Shown: one piece after another, positions 41,896 to 59,239 of the stretch
Position numbering within the stretch: position 1 is the stretch's first letter
Layout: the number at the start of each line of letters is the position of its first letter
Assembly (NCBI RefSeq): GCF_902148845.1
Contig: NC_043754.1
Span: 24,394,431 to 24,458,430, forward strand
Length of the DNA: 64,000 bases
Reading direction: 5' to 3'
Source of the DNA: Salarias fasciatus
Lineage: Eukaryota; Chordata; Actinopteri; Blenniiformes; Blenniidae
The notes under the pieces: generated by a model
The model's database searches: none
The model's input: only the letters and a program-made list of their open reading frames with translations
What the model was told of the DNA's origin: nothing
Made by a program: the position numbers and the translations under genes

Positions 41896-44800
41896 AAAGA
41901 AAGAAAAAAAAAATGAGGCTGTGAAGTCCCTGCAGCTCGACTCAGCATGGCCACTAATCCCAAAATGACTGTCATGTGTCAGCTTTGTCAGAATGACTGC
42001 GGCACAGAGGCACAGTCTCGGAGGTAATAACATCATTTTCTCTGGACACATATAATTAAAGTAATTCATGCTGTTGTACTTGGGCTTGCAGCAGCACGCA
42101 CTTATTGGCCAAACGCTCTTTAGGCTGAGTGATACAGTTTTTCACAATAAATCTTCAGCTCCGTAAATCAAAGTGTAATTTGCCACGCGGTGTAAATGGT
42201 GGCTCATTATATCACTTATTAGGATCGTGGTGTTGACTTTGGACCGATGGAATCAAACTCTGGGCGTGTGCTGAATGTGGCAACGCGGAGCTCATCGCAG
42301 CTCATCGACAGTGTTGATGTGGAAAATGCGCTGAAACATTCCAGGAGGGAGGAGGTCAAGCACGCTGTCGCTGAGCCATTTCAGATATCTGGCCGATTCT
42401 CTCTGGAAGTATTGATGTCTTCTTCGAGGTCTTTCACAAATGACTACTGCAGCCTCCACATCCACCCTGCTGCACACGTTGTGTAGGCAATAGCCTTGTG
42501 TATTCTATGAAACGCTGCTATATTTGACCATGCTGCAGTTAAGGGAAATTTAACTCTCCGAAATAGTTACAGACCAAAAAACATATTTAAAAAGCGTTCA
42601 TAGTCCGCTGCTTTTGGACGTGCTTGTGGCTCTTTGCCACTAAACATGCAAATCAGTACACAGAGCTATAAAACCGTTCCCCAGTAGGATTGTCATTAAA
42701 GTTCCTGAAATAAATGTATCTCTGATTAATTAATGGCTTTTTGTCCACTGGTGAGCATTTATGGAAGCAGGTGGAATTATCTCCAAATAAACTCTACTCA
42801 AGCCTTTAACACTGATAAAGAAAAATGTCACTCAAACGGCTATTCTTGAATTGGTAAATAGGAGTCAATAAACAAATAAAATCATTACTGATTTCTGTTA
42901 AAAGGCACAACATTGTCCAATCACTCAGCTGCAGCTCTGGGAATAACCTTGTCTGGTTCCTAATGAACCGAGCGGGACTGAACCACCGGCAGAGGAACTC
43001 GCCACTAAAACACAAACATCAAGGGCTCAGAATCTTTTAAATTTACTACATTTTATTTCCAGAGCCACAAAATATAGAAGTAGTAAACATGTCTGTGACC
43101 ACCAGTATAAAAAAGACTCATTTGATCAACAACAGACATAAACCAAACCTTTCCTCACCCCTTCTTCGGGTTTGGTTGAACCAGGAAGTCTGAAAACATT
43201 CTGAAGAGCTGCTCATGTGTTTCTGGAAGAGGCTCAGAAATAGGTTCACGGTGAGACAGTGATTTGACATTTATGCTGTGTATCACATAGAGAGAGAAAG
43301 CTTTGATGCTGAAGTTATTGACTTCCCTCCATGTTTACCATGAGTCAGAATTTCTCCTGTGAAACACAAACAACATCTCATCTGCTCTCAGTCAGCTTTC
43401 CCATTTCACAGCCTGGGAATGTTTTCTCTAGGGAAAGGTTTATAAAGTTGTCATCTGAAAGCTACTGTCTAAACTTCTGATCTGTCTTTATTTTTAGATT
43501 CCCCTTATTTAGCTTCATTAGGTTTTATTTTTTTTTTTGTATTTGATTGTATGAGATGAGGTACTGAAGATTGAACAGTGTTTACCTTTGACCTCTCACC
43601 TGATACTAAGGCATGTTGTGTTCACAGGAAGATAAATCAATCTGATTTACCGCAATTTCAACTTAAAACCCATCTTAATGAGACAAAATAAAATCAAATG
43701 TGTAAAAACCTCACGTACAGATGCTGTCTGACGTGTTTTGCAGTCTCTCCCTGACAGCATGGCTTTGAGGCTAAAGTCAGTTTTCTTCTTCATGCAGCAT
43801 CGCAAATTATTCAAACACCTGAGATGATTCAACTTTCAACAAATCTCCATAACTTTAAATGAGCCAGTTTAGCAGTTCAGGTGAACTCGAAGTGTTGTTT
43901 TATTCAAATCAAATCAAACAAATAACATGTCAGATTTCCAGGTTTCAGTCCTACTCAATCCGTCTGTACCCCAGTTAGTACCATTAGTGTGTCTGAATGT
44001 GGGTTTTTGTGTGACGAGTTTTGCTGAATTAACATTTTTTAACTGGAGCAATCCAGCTTTGTCAGAATGGTTTTATCTTTTTGCTGCGACATCACTGGTT
44101 TAAAACAGAAAATACATGAAATGACGTCAAATCAACAGCTTAATGCTGTCTAAAGACTCGCCTGTGGAGCTGTTGGTAGTTCAGATATCAATCAGGTTTC
44201 TGTTTGGCATTAGTCAAAATAAACAACCCCAAACTCTTCACAGGTACATTTTAAGAAGCACTCATAATTCTACTGCAATTATTACGTCCAACTTCAATCA
44301 GATAGACGTGGATCTGGAAATGTGATATGACTGCGGCTTTCATCTTCATGTTTATTCAGTATTTTTAATCCACGGCGGACTGGCAAAGCTCCAGTTGGCT
44401 TCTGCAGTGACAGACCACACCGGTGACAGAAAGCTGCTAACGCCTGCTTGAAGGCTCTGCTCTATAGTACTGCTCGGTCCTCTGAAAACCAGAGAGGAAG
44501 ACATGGTGAAGTGAGCGAAAACAAGACCATGCTGCATCTTGAGTTGGAGTTCTGTAGCAACAACAATCCAGGAGATCTCCGCCGTCATTCAGCCTTCAGC
44601 CTCTTCCTTTATTTTGTGTTTTCCTGCGTCAGACTTTGACAGGTTAAAAACTTCAGCGCACTTGAAGTGTCTGGAAAACACACTGTACCGACACAGAAGA
44701 CTATTTAGGCTTTAAATAGTTTATTATTGGTCCGATCAACTCAAGTGTTGCTCTTTTATTATTTTTTTTGCACACAGATTCCATACTTCATCTGACAGAC

Positions 44801-45111
44801 ACTCGAAACATCATATCTATTCATCGCTTAGGCTTCAGGAATAATATGGAATATTGAGCCTGTCTTTCAGGTCTGGGAGGGAATTTGTGCGAATAGATTT
44901 ACTTCCTCTGAATACGACTGGGTTATTTACCAGGGTCAGTTATTAAAGTATGAAAAAATGTTGCAAACCGACTCATCCTGCAGGAGAGGAGCTGTTTTTG
45001 TTATTGTAAAGAGAATCGTTTTCTCAGCTTGCTCGTCTGGCAGCTTTATTTTGAGACATTGTCTGTGTCATGTCTCAATTTTTCTTCATACTAGGTTATG
45101 TCACAGATTGT

Positions 45112-45112
45112 C

Positions 45113-45147
<35 letters not shown>

Positions 45148-45159
45148 TTCATTCATTCA
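45112..45159 (+). repeat. (TTTA)n / (TTCA)n microsatellite
   Basis: About nine TTTA units running into three TTCA units. Confidence 0.93.
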
Positions 45160-45654
45160 TTGCCAAATTCCAATTTCCAATTGATTTTCTGTTCGCTTCC
45201 TGGCTCAAATACGCTGTTTACTGAATCCACTGACAAATAGTCTTCTGAGTGTGTAATTTGTTGAAATTTTAGTAAGTTGGAGATGCGTCACACCGCTAAT
45301 GGCCTGTGGGGACAGTATGGAGCAGAACAGGTCACGTGTGACTTATGAAAGCAACAAAGCAGACAGCAGAATAAGGATCCGTTTGAGTAAAGACCGTGTG
45401 AATGTGTGTGTGGTTAGAAACATATCTACAGCATTTCCTTCTCTGGACACAAAGAACGCTATGTAACGGTTTATCAACATCTTCTTGAACACAGTTTAAA
45501 ATATGAGTCAGTGAATTATAAACCCCAGACCAAATTTTAAGCACAAATGCTTATTTTAGTAGTTTTAACATTTACTGACATTTAGTACAGTATCGTCTGC
45601 ATAAGCAGAAAGTGCATGGACCTAAACTACTAAGTAAGAGAGTCAAGAGGAACT

Positions 45655-45840
45655 TTAAGGTTTTCATTGTGCTGTTTTCTTTGTGTTGGTGGTTCTATTA
45701 TGAAAAACACAGCACCAACTAGTGGTCTGACATGCAACTGACAGTATTTTTTACTGTTTGTGGTATTTGTTACTGTGGAATGTTTCTGAAATGAAAGTGC
45801 AGAAATTACATTGTTTCCAGTCCTCATTTAAAGAGTAAAC
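45655..45840 (-). mobile_element. hAT-like non-autonomous element, copy 4 (fragment)
   Basis: Plus strand keeps 'tgctgttttctttgtgttgg', 'aactagtggtctgacatgca' and a 'gtttctgaaatgaaag' block, in the same order and orientation as copies 2 and 3. Both termini are unclear. Confidence 0.45.
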
Positions 45841-46973
45841 TTGGCCTTAAAAGGACAGAGTCCTCCCAACTATTTAGAAAAAAAAAAGCACAATCAGAGA
45901 AGAGAAAAAGGTGCTTTTCTGCTAAGCTTGTACTTTTTTTTCCAAGACAGTGTTAAAACTCAAAAGTACAATAGTGTCAAGAGCTGTCTTCCCATGTGGG
46001 CCCGATCAGGGCCAGTTCAGCGTGGACTAATGGCTGGAGCCGGCCCTCGGGCTTTAGCTTGGACACCTCTGCACTCCATCACTGTGGGCCCATCAGAAAC
46101 TATCTGCCTTAACTGACTGATGGAAAGCTCATTGTTGTCAACAGCCTGCTGATATGTTGAGGCCAGATGTTCGTCGTAATGGATCCATCTCGCTCATGTT
46201 TCAGGTATTTGTGCAGTTTGATTTTCGGGCCGGGCTAATGGCCTCCCAAAAGAGCGGTCAGTATTCATAATGTCTGAAGGCCGCCTTATTTTGTGGGAAA
46301 CGGTGAGCGGGGATCTCAAGCAGGCAGTTTATGTGCACAGCTGTTTTGTTTTTGCGCCTGCAGCGCACTCGGAGATAAACATCATGTTGGCTTTGGGGCC
46401 GGTGGCCGGCGCTGCAGTGTCGCCTCCTGGACCCTCGCTGCCATTATGGGATGAGAGGGTCAGCTTTATTATAGTAGAGTCTGGGCTCCGCTTTTAAAGA
46501 GACGATGGGTTGTGATCCAAAGTGGGACTTGGTGTGTTTATCCGACGCAGCAGCTGTAGCGCAGGTTGAGGTCCACCTCAGCGGCTGCAGGGACCAGGTG
46601 GCAGAAAACAAACGGAAGCTGCATTTCCGAGCTGTTGGAAGGTCTTGGTTCATATCAGAGCTTCGGTTTTCAGTCATCGACTTTAGTTTTGTAGTAAAAT
46701 CTGCGCCAGCGCCTCACTTTGAGCTGATGAAATCACTGCTCATGTCTGAAAATGTGAATACTCCCTGCCTTATTTTTGCTCCCATTAATCATCCCTGCGA
46801 ACCTGGTGTGACTCTTGGCTCTGGGAGTTTTCCTCCTCCTCCTCCAGTCAGTCACATGAGCCTCTTATGGGGCCCTGAGGGCTAAAAATACGCGGTCGCT
46901 GGACTATTGATTCCAACATGTAATGCTCCGATGGCGGTCTCATTACGGACCTACAGGACATGTTTCTGGAGAG

Positions 46974-47060
46974 CAGCGGTTCTCAACCTGTGGTCCATCC
47001 CAGGAGGGTCTGAGGCTTTGCCTTTTGAAGGGCCTTGATGAAGCTGCTGGTGAGAGTGGG
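46974..47060 (+). mobile_element. hAT-type fragment (CAGCGGTTCTCAACC end)
   Basis: Starts CAGCGGTTCTCAACCTGTGG, the terminal sequence typical of Charlie-like hAT elements in vertebrates. Only one end was found; the right limit is a guess. Confidence 0.4.
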
Positions 47061-47245
47061 CGTGTCCTCCAGCAGTTTCAGCCTCTCATATGTTGGTTTT
47101 TACAGCTCCGCATTGATATCAAATGATATAACAGCAATCTGACTTCAACCTTTCGATATTTAGAATATTGATGTTGCATATTGAATTGAATAGCTTTGTT
47201 GCTCCCTGTGTTCATCGATCTAACATGTTATAAGACAACAGGATT

Positions 47246-47471
47246 GGGTAACACTTCACTTGAACCCCCCCCCATAACACATTATAAGTAGTTATAAACA
47301 CTCATAAATGATCACAGTGCTTTATAACCCACTATACAGCATAGGGTTAGGGTTAGGTCCTGATGTTATAAAGCATTGTGATCATTTATGAGTGTTTATA
47401 ACTATAGCTATACTGTGCTATAATGTACTTATAATGTGTTACACAGGGGGGCTTCAAGTCAAGTGTTACCC
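47246..47471. mobile_element. Foldback MITE, 226 bp, 6-bp flanking repeats
   Basis: Ends GGGTAACACTT...AAGTGTTACCC with inverted arms of about 95 bases that meet at a GGGTTAGGGTTAGG core (47344-47357). AGGATT is repeated exactly at both borders (47240-47245 and 47472-47477), consistent with a target-site duplication. No coding capacity. Superfamily unresolved; a 6-base duplication does not fit hAT (8) or Harbinger (3). Confidence 0.85.
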
Positions 47472-49199
47472 AGGATTGTATGTAAATATTTTCCAATTGA
47501 ATTTCGTGGTCTGTCAGTAAGATAAATGTTAAAATATGCTATTTATATGTAGTATAGTGTTAGAATGAGTGAGATCATATCAGTTTCATGGTTTTTTTAA
47601 GCCTACATATTTCTCAGGGAACTCATTTAAAAGCTGATACAGTCCTGTTGTCATATTGGCTGTGGAGCAACACAATCTGGCAGAAACAAAGAAAAACACC
47701 TTCAACATGACATGTAATGGAAATGAGCCTGTTGTGTATTTGCTGTGTGTGCACAGTTCCTCGGATCAAACAGGCTGTCGTCACTTTCCATATATTTTCC
47801 CTTATTTCCATTTTAAAGGTTTACATTTGGAGCACTAACTCATATTAAAAGATGATTTTCAAAGTTAAAGGGACATGAAAACTTGTGCACGTTTTATCTT
47901 TAACAACCGGCTGTTGTAGATCCACGTTTTTTCAGTATTTTCTTGGTTTCTGTGGAAGCAGGTGAGAGTCAGGCCATGCGACCTCCACAGGATTCTGTAA
48001 TCTAAGATAGTGGGAAGATTTTTTTTCTGGAACTCTTTTCCACTGGTGAGCAGCCCCTAAGCGTTAAAATGATTGACTCTGCTAAGTAAAGTGCATTTAC
48101 AACAAAAAGTGGGTCACCTAGTCCTGTTTGGTGTGTGTTCATGAGTGGTGAGAAGAGTTCCGGACGGGAGGCTTTTCACTAAACTGGGCCTTTTGGAGAA
48201 ATGTGAACCGAGGCTTGGTTTCATCTTCCTCTTGGTCCATGTCTGTGATGAAGATGAGGTTTTATCCAGATTACAGCTGCAGCAAAGAGGAATCACTGCA
48301 AGAGACCGTGTTGCTTTTGGCTAAACTTGGAAATAATTGTTTGAGGTGGAATGATGTGGACTCTGCGAATGGCTTCATATTGCATCAAACGTTATTGTTA
48401 TGACTTTTTCAGCAAAGTTCAAAAGCATTAATGCATTTAAAACCTGTTGACTCATTGACCTATACTGGCTCCAGAGCTACTTTTCAGTGACGCCATCATC
48501 TCCTTCTCATGCTTTGCTTTATCATTGATGCTCTTCATTCCTGAATCCAAAGCTTTAAGCAGTTTTCCTGTGTTTTTTCTCTCCCTAAGTCATGTCTAGA
48601 GACTGTAATTATTGTAACCTCAGAGCGTAAGGTGACTGTGCACTGTCCATTTCATGTTTTGTCCCGACAACCGCAGAGAGCAGAGCAATGTTCCCAGGAA
48701 ACAGAAGCATTCTTTCTTCATAAGTGAGGAAAAGGTATTTTGACCCCCCATGTGAGATAACCTGGTTTTAATGTAGCATGACAGCTCTGTGAAGAAGTTA
48801 ACAGTTAAAGATAATCTTAACAGACACTGAAAAGACAGATTTCATATTTTGAAATCTATGTGAAAACATAGTTGATGTTATCTGATGTCAGATGTGTTGG
48901 CAGATCGCTCTGGCCGTGCCTTAAGTGCATCTTTGTCACAGTGCCATTGTTGAATGCAGATTATTATCCCTTTTGCATGTGCACGCGCAACGACCGTGCG
49001 CTCAATTAAGGCATTTCCATGTGACACATAATCTACTGAGCCATTCTTTCATTCTGTTGTATTTATTCGTCCCATCAATAATAATTAAGGGCCAGAGGGG
49101 ATTTCCTCACCGCAGCAACACTCCTTCAAATATTTACTGACTGTTGAACTTTGCCCCCCCTCCCTGTTCACGCGCGCTCACGTGGCGTGCACGGTCATA

Positions 49200-49500
49200 T
49201 TTGCACTTTTAAACGGCAGCTTTTTACTCTGCAATGTTTAGATTTTGTCCGGAATCACAAATGAGCCGCCGGCCTTGTGCAACTATTCCGAATCTACGCG
49301 GATTTCTGCAGCTCCAGCCAGTGCGCATGCCCGCTCCGAGCAGGCGCGCTATTGTCCCCTCTGTGCGCGCGGCCGCGCCCAAGGAAAGAATTTGAAGCGG
49401 CGCGCGCGCGCGGCCGCGGTGACTGTTGTAACTTGTTGTGAATGAAACGTCAACGAGCAGAAGAGCCTCAATGGAGCTGCGAGCGAACAGAAACGGCCTG
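49200..49500. promoter_or_regulatory. Orphan CpG cluster with NRF1-like site
   Basis: CpG-dense island with TGCGCATGC at 49322-49330, two GCGGCCGC octamers (49369-49376, 49410-49417) and a GC alternating run. The same NRF1-like core opens the c5orf24 CpG block. No gene is recognised next to it; the nearest are pitx1 (2.4 kb, tail end) and pcbd2 (11 kb). It could be the promoter of an unannotated transcript. Confidence 0.35.
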
Positions 49501-49549
49501 ACAACTGATTTATATCCCATAATATCACCCAGTGTAATATGGTTTAATT

Positions 49550-49597
49550 CCAAATAATTTCCCTCTGGGATTAATACATTATTTCTATTCTATTCTC
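49550..49597 (+). repeat. LINE 3' tail fragment
   Basis: The 'aatttccctctgggattaata' then 'tctattctattct' pattern is the typical 3' tail of fish L2/CR1-type LINEs. Only the tail remains, as expected for a heavily 5'-truncated insertion. Confidence 0.5.
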
Positions 49598-50463
49598 GGA
49601 GAAGAAACAAAGAGTTTCTGCATGTACAAACTATTAAAGTTGAAGGAATATTAACTATTGTATCGCTACAAATAAGAAGAGGAGGCTGTGAATGCCAAAA
49701 GGAAGTGTTTTCATGTTCACTGTGACATTAAGTTCACATGAAACACACCTTCAGTTTAAACAATGTTTAAACTTTAAATTTAGTTTAGAGTAAGAAATGC
49801 TCCAAGATATCCTCTGTTTTTTATTTGATTTATTTCTTTGTTATACTGTGTCACGGCGCGCGCTGCTTTTTTTCAGCTTAACATGCTATTTAAGATACTT
49901 TTGGAATATATAACATTAGAATTAAACTGTAGGAATGGAGTTATTTACGGAGGAATTTACTCCTTTTATCAAAGTTTTCCTCCAGGTTGTGTAATCATTC
50001 TTTTCGGTATCAGGCTGTTTTACTAGAGCAGTTTTATGTTCCACGGTTTAAGTGTCGCCTCTTGATCCTGACATTGTTCGCGCACGGAGCGCTATCAGAC
50101 TAAACACACAGTCCGTGCTGCTCCAGTGGTGCAGCACACTAATATCAGTCTAATGGTGAGTAATATAGATATGGGGATTTCTGCAGGTGTCAGAAAACGA
50201 GATATGGCGCTGACTGCATTCATTGTGCCTGCACATGTTGTGGCGTTACGCACTATCGTGACCCGTAAAGTTTAAACGCTTTTCTTTTTATGGAGCAGAA
50301 ACAAACCGAGGAGATGACTTCAGCTGGCATGTGAGCAGCTTTTTCTTTTAATCCTCGTGGAAGTCGTGATAAAAGAAAAAATGCGAGTTGGATATAAAAA
50401 TCAAAGACTGGCGCGGAGAGAACCAAACTGCTGTTTTACGATTCCCTGCAGACACACATGCTT

Positions 50464-50465
<2 letters not shown>

Positions 50466-50537
<72 letters not shown>
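50466..50537 (+). repeat. (AAT)24 microsatellite
   Basis: Perfect AAT repeat 1.35 kb beyond the pitx1 stop codon. It makes Asn, Ile and Leu runs in spurious open frames. Confidence 0.97.
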
Positions 50538-51123
50538 CTCTTGCGTCGTGGCAAGTATGTACAATGTCAATATTAAATGCGCACGAACGCAGAGCGCGCG
50601 GCAGGAATCCTCTACCAGCTCAATTTTCTCAATTTGAAATAATGTTTTCAGTGTCACGTCGATCATTCTGCGCAATTAGAATCAAACATCCAAGAAAAGC
50701 ATTGACAAAAAGACGGAAACGCGTTTTGCGCTCGGGGGGGAAGTCGGATTACGCACGCACGAGGAAAAGGTGCTCACCGATGCCAAATCCATCTGAGAGC
50801 ATTAAATACCTCCTTCCAGATACAGAGTGGAAAATGCGAGCGACGCGTTTGTTTTCTTTCTTCTTTTCCCCCTCTCTCTTCTGAGCTGTGAAGTATGGAG
50901 CCGTTTAAATAAATAAGCGAGTCTCATTAGAAATGCGCACATCCGACACTTCTGAACATGTTCCATCCAGCAAAATGAATGTGACAGAACGCTTCAGAAT
51001 AAATGAAAAAAAAAGTTCCGTAATCCTTAAAATCATTGTATTTTATAATCCAGCGGTGGTTCTCTGCGCACAAAAACACCAATCTGAAGCACGTACTTGA
51101 AATAAACCTCTCTTTTCCTGGAG

Positions 51124-51129
51124 TTTATT
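51124..51129 (-). terminator. pitx1: Candidate pitx1 polyadenylation signal
   Basis: AATAAA on the minus strand, 762 bases after the pitx1 stop codon. A nearer AATAAA (51852-51857, minus) is only about 35 bases past the stop and seems too close. The intervening T/A-rich sequence looks like 3' UTR, but the true end is uncertain. Confidence 0.35.
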
Positions 51130-51890
51130 CAAACAAACATGTTACCATAAACACATGAGGACTTTGAATCACCTTTTGTATACAGTTTTTTAGGCTAATG
51201 AACGTACTTCTGCAAAGTCTTACATTATCGTACAAAACACGTTGCACTCAAGTTTTAAACATGCGGGATTTTTTTTTTCTCTTTCTATTTCAGCAAACAA
51301 AGTGAGGAAAAAACACTTGAAACTGGATGAAGGCAAAGCGGGCCGCTGGCGGTAAATAGAAAGCACACAGAAGCAGTATAAAATATGTACAGTATCGACT
51401 AGATTTCTCCTCAATACAATATGCTCGACACCTTATTTTTTGATATTGTTTGTTTTTTCTTGCTTCTTGATATTTTTTTTTTGGTCGAGAACCTCCACGA
51501 GTCAATCTTCAAAAGCAAGCAAAGCGAAAAGAAATGAAATCCATCGTCCGGTTCTTATGTTAGACCTGTATATATTTACACTCAGATATGTACAATGCAG
51601 CAATGTAACACGTCTTCATTATTAAAAAAAAAAAATCCAAAAACCTGGACCATTTAAATTGCTGTGCAAGTTCACTGGTAAACACATGTAACCCGCATAA
51701 TCCATTTTTCTTTTTTTGCTGATTTTTTTTTTCTTTTTTTGAAAAGTGATTGCAACTAATCCAGTTTAGTTGTCTTTGATTTTTCCCCCTCCGCAGGTAG
51801 CCCATAAGCTCTGACACCGTGTCCGTTAATCACTTATATATTTCTCTATATATTTATTCATCTATATGCTGGTGGCGTCGGCGTGCGCGG

Positions 51891-57250
<5,360 letters not shown>

Positions 57251-58012
57251 AAATGGGCCTTTTATGAAGGCATGATTGAAATCTGTGTCCAGGACGACAC
57301 ACGCGCAAACGCTCGCGCGCATTATATATGTGTGCCGAGCTGAGTAAACGTTTGCCGCATAACAGCGGCCTGTCCAGTTACTGTTTCCCTCTTTATGCTG
57401 ACAACAAGCTTATTGTGCGCATGAAAGATGAGTCCTGCCAAGTGGAGAGAATCGCCCTGTCAGCCCACTGAATCCATCTCACTGAGGAGACAGATGGACA
57501 AAAGAAAAGCATATCAGATCTTTAACACAGTGCGTCGTCAGTGTTGACTGTATTTGATGAAGCTGTGCCAAACCTGGCGCAATGACCTGCGGCTGCCGCT
57601 GTCAGTCAAAGTTGAATAGTAGCTATTCAATTTTTGACCAATCAAGCCATCGATCATCGTCCTTTCACTTGCACGCTGCTGCTGGTGGCCTCACGTTCTC
57701 CTCCAGTCAGTTTATTTCCTGTCGCAGACGCACGAGCATCACGGAGCAGGCGGACTCGAGCGCATCGCGTCGGCTTCAGCAGCGCGGGGTTCCCTCAATT
57801 GGCCTTCTGGGATCCGAAGCAAATTATTCAGCGCGAGTGTGTGATAAAGATGAGAATCGGCGCGTGAGAGTAAATCAGATAGTCTGATGGGATTTCAGTG
57901 TCACCTCGCACGCGCGCGCAGAGTGCTCGAACAAAATTGTTTGAACGTGTGCCTGAGTGCAGGGCTGAGTTTCGTCCAGATGTGGATCTGCTCTTTTCAC
58001 TGTGTGTGTATG

Positions 58013-58013
<1 letters not shown>

Positions 58014-58082
<69 letters not shown>
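58014..58082 (+). repeat. (GT)n microsatellite, about 34 units
   Basis: Uninterrupted GT repeat 1.5 kb upstream of the pitx1 start codon. On the pitx1 sense strand it reads CA. Confidence 0.98.
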
Positions 58083-58085
<3 letters not shown>

Positions 58086-59239
58086 GTGCTTGATGCAGCA
58101 GCTGCAGAAGAAAAGAAACTGAAGCTCCGCGTCTGCTGACCTCCTCACTGTGAGCCAGTGTTGCTGCGCTCCAGGGTTTGAGTGTGTGGTGCATTTAGTC
58201 AAGAGGGGATTAAGATGTATTTTTGTTATATTTTAGACCAAAATAAGCCGCCGTCTCTTTGAGCCTCTTTTTACGCACTACTGTTTAAAGTGGCTCCTCT
58301 CAAAAACTAAAATGTTTGGAGCCTCGTATTTGAACTTGGTGCGCTAATCTCCGTTCAGCTCGCCTGTGGTCCGCAGCTTTTGGTAATGAAATATTTAAAG
58401 TGGCTACATTAAATTACGGTTTTCTGACAATTTGAATAAAAAAAAAAAAATGACCCCCAGCATTCAATTTGCTGATCAGAAGGGGTCTCTGTCGTGTCTC
58501 TGCGCTTTTACGCAAAAATAATACCCGCTCAACAAAACCGAGCAACCCGTTTTCTTTTTCTCAGATGATCACTGATGCTGCAATATGAGATCCACTGACC
58601 TGCCGACTCGCCGCTCGGCCTCTCATCTACCTGCTTCAGGTAAACGCAGCGGCTCAGGCAGGCCTCACTGTCTGAGACTCGGACTGTCACCGGCGCCAGT
58701 CTCGAGCATTTTCGACCATTGTATGGTCGACATACTTCTGACATGAGATCCCCGTCCGACCGGAAAGCTCCCCCGAAGGCCTTTTCAAAAAGGACAATTG
58801 TGCAAGCTCCTTAGAATCACTTGCCTTTCCCCCCATCTATGTTCATCCTATCAGAGCAGAAAGCGGCTCACATTTGGAAAAAAAAAAACATACGTATATT
58901 TAAATTAAATAAAGACATATGGATACACGTGGATCGACCAGTCTGGTGGTTTTCAATATGAGCTAAACAGTATTATTAATAGATTGTCCAGCTCCGACAT
59001 GGTGACTGAGGCCTGCTGCTGTCACATGTTCCAGTTTACCACAAGAGAGTGTCGGGTGCTTTTACTGTAAGAAACCAGTCCTCTCCCCACTTGTAACGTG
59101 TTGTTTTGGACTGCAGCGACAAAACAGGTGACCGGCAGATGAATTATGGATGCTGTTGATCAGCAAGTGGTTTTGTACGCAGGTTCTGAAGGTTAAATAA
59201 ACTTTGAGGGTCACTGATCCGTCGGGAGATTCTTTTTTA

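Larger units (their letters stand above)
38100..51100. other. Gene desert between pcbd2 and pitx1
   Basis: Thirteen kilobases without a recognisable exon on either strand. In human CATSPER3 lies here; none of its six-transmembrane segments was seen. Contents are microsatellites, two foldback/hAT fragments, a LINE tail, and several non-repetitive TAAT-rich blocks (about 38.47-38.62, 39.79-40.10, 42.05-42.48, 46.18-46.75 and 48.90-49.13 kb). Confidence 0.6.

Noticed and set aside
46505-46885. 126-codon open frame in the desert
   Set aside because: No domain, no splice partner and no known family; treated as part of a candidate non-coding block.
50348-50576. Poly-Leu, poly-Asn and poly-Ile open frames
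   Set aside because: All three are readings of the (AAT)24 repeat.
38100-51100. Search by eye for catsper3 exons
   Set aside because: No membrane-rich exon with flanking splice sites and family resemblance was found on either strand.
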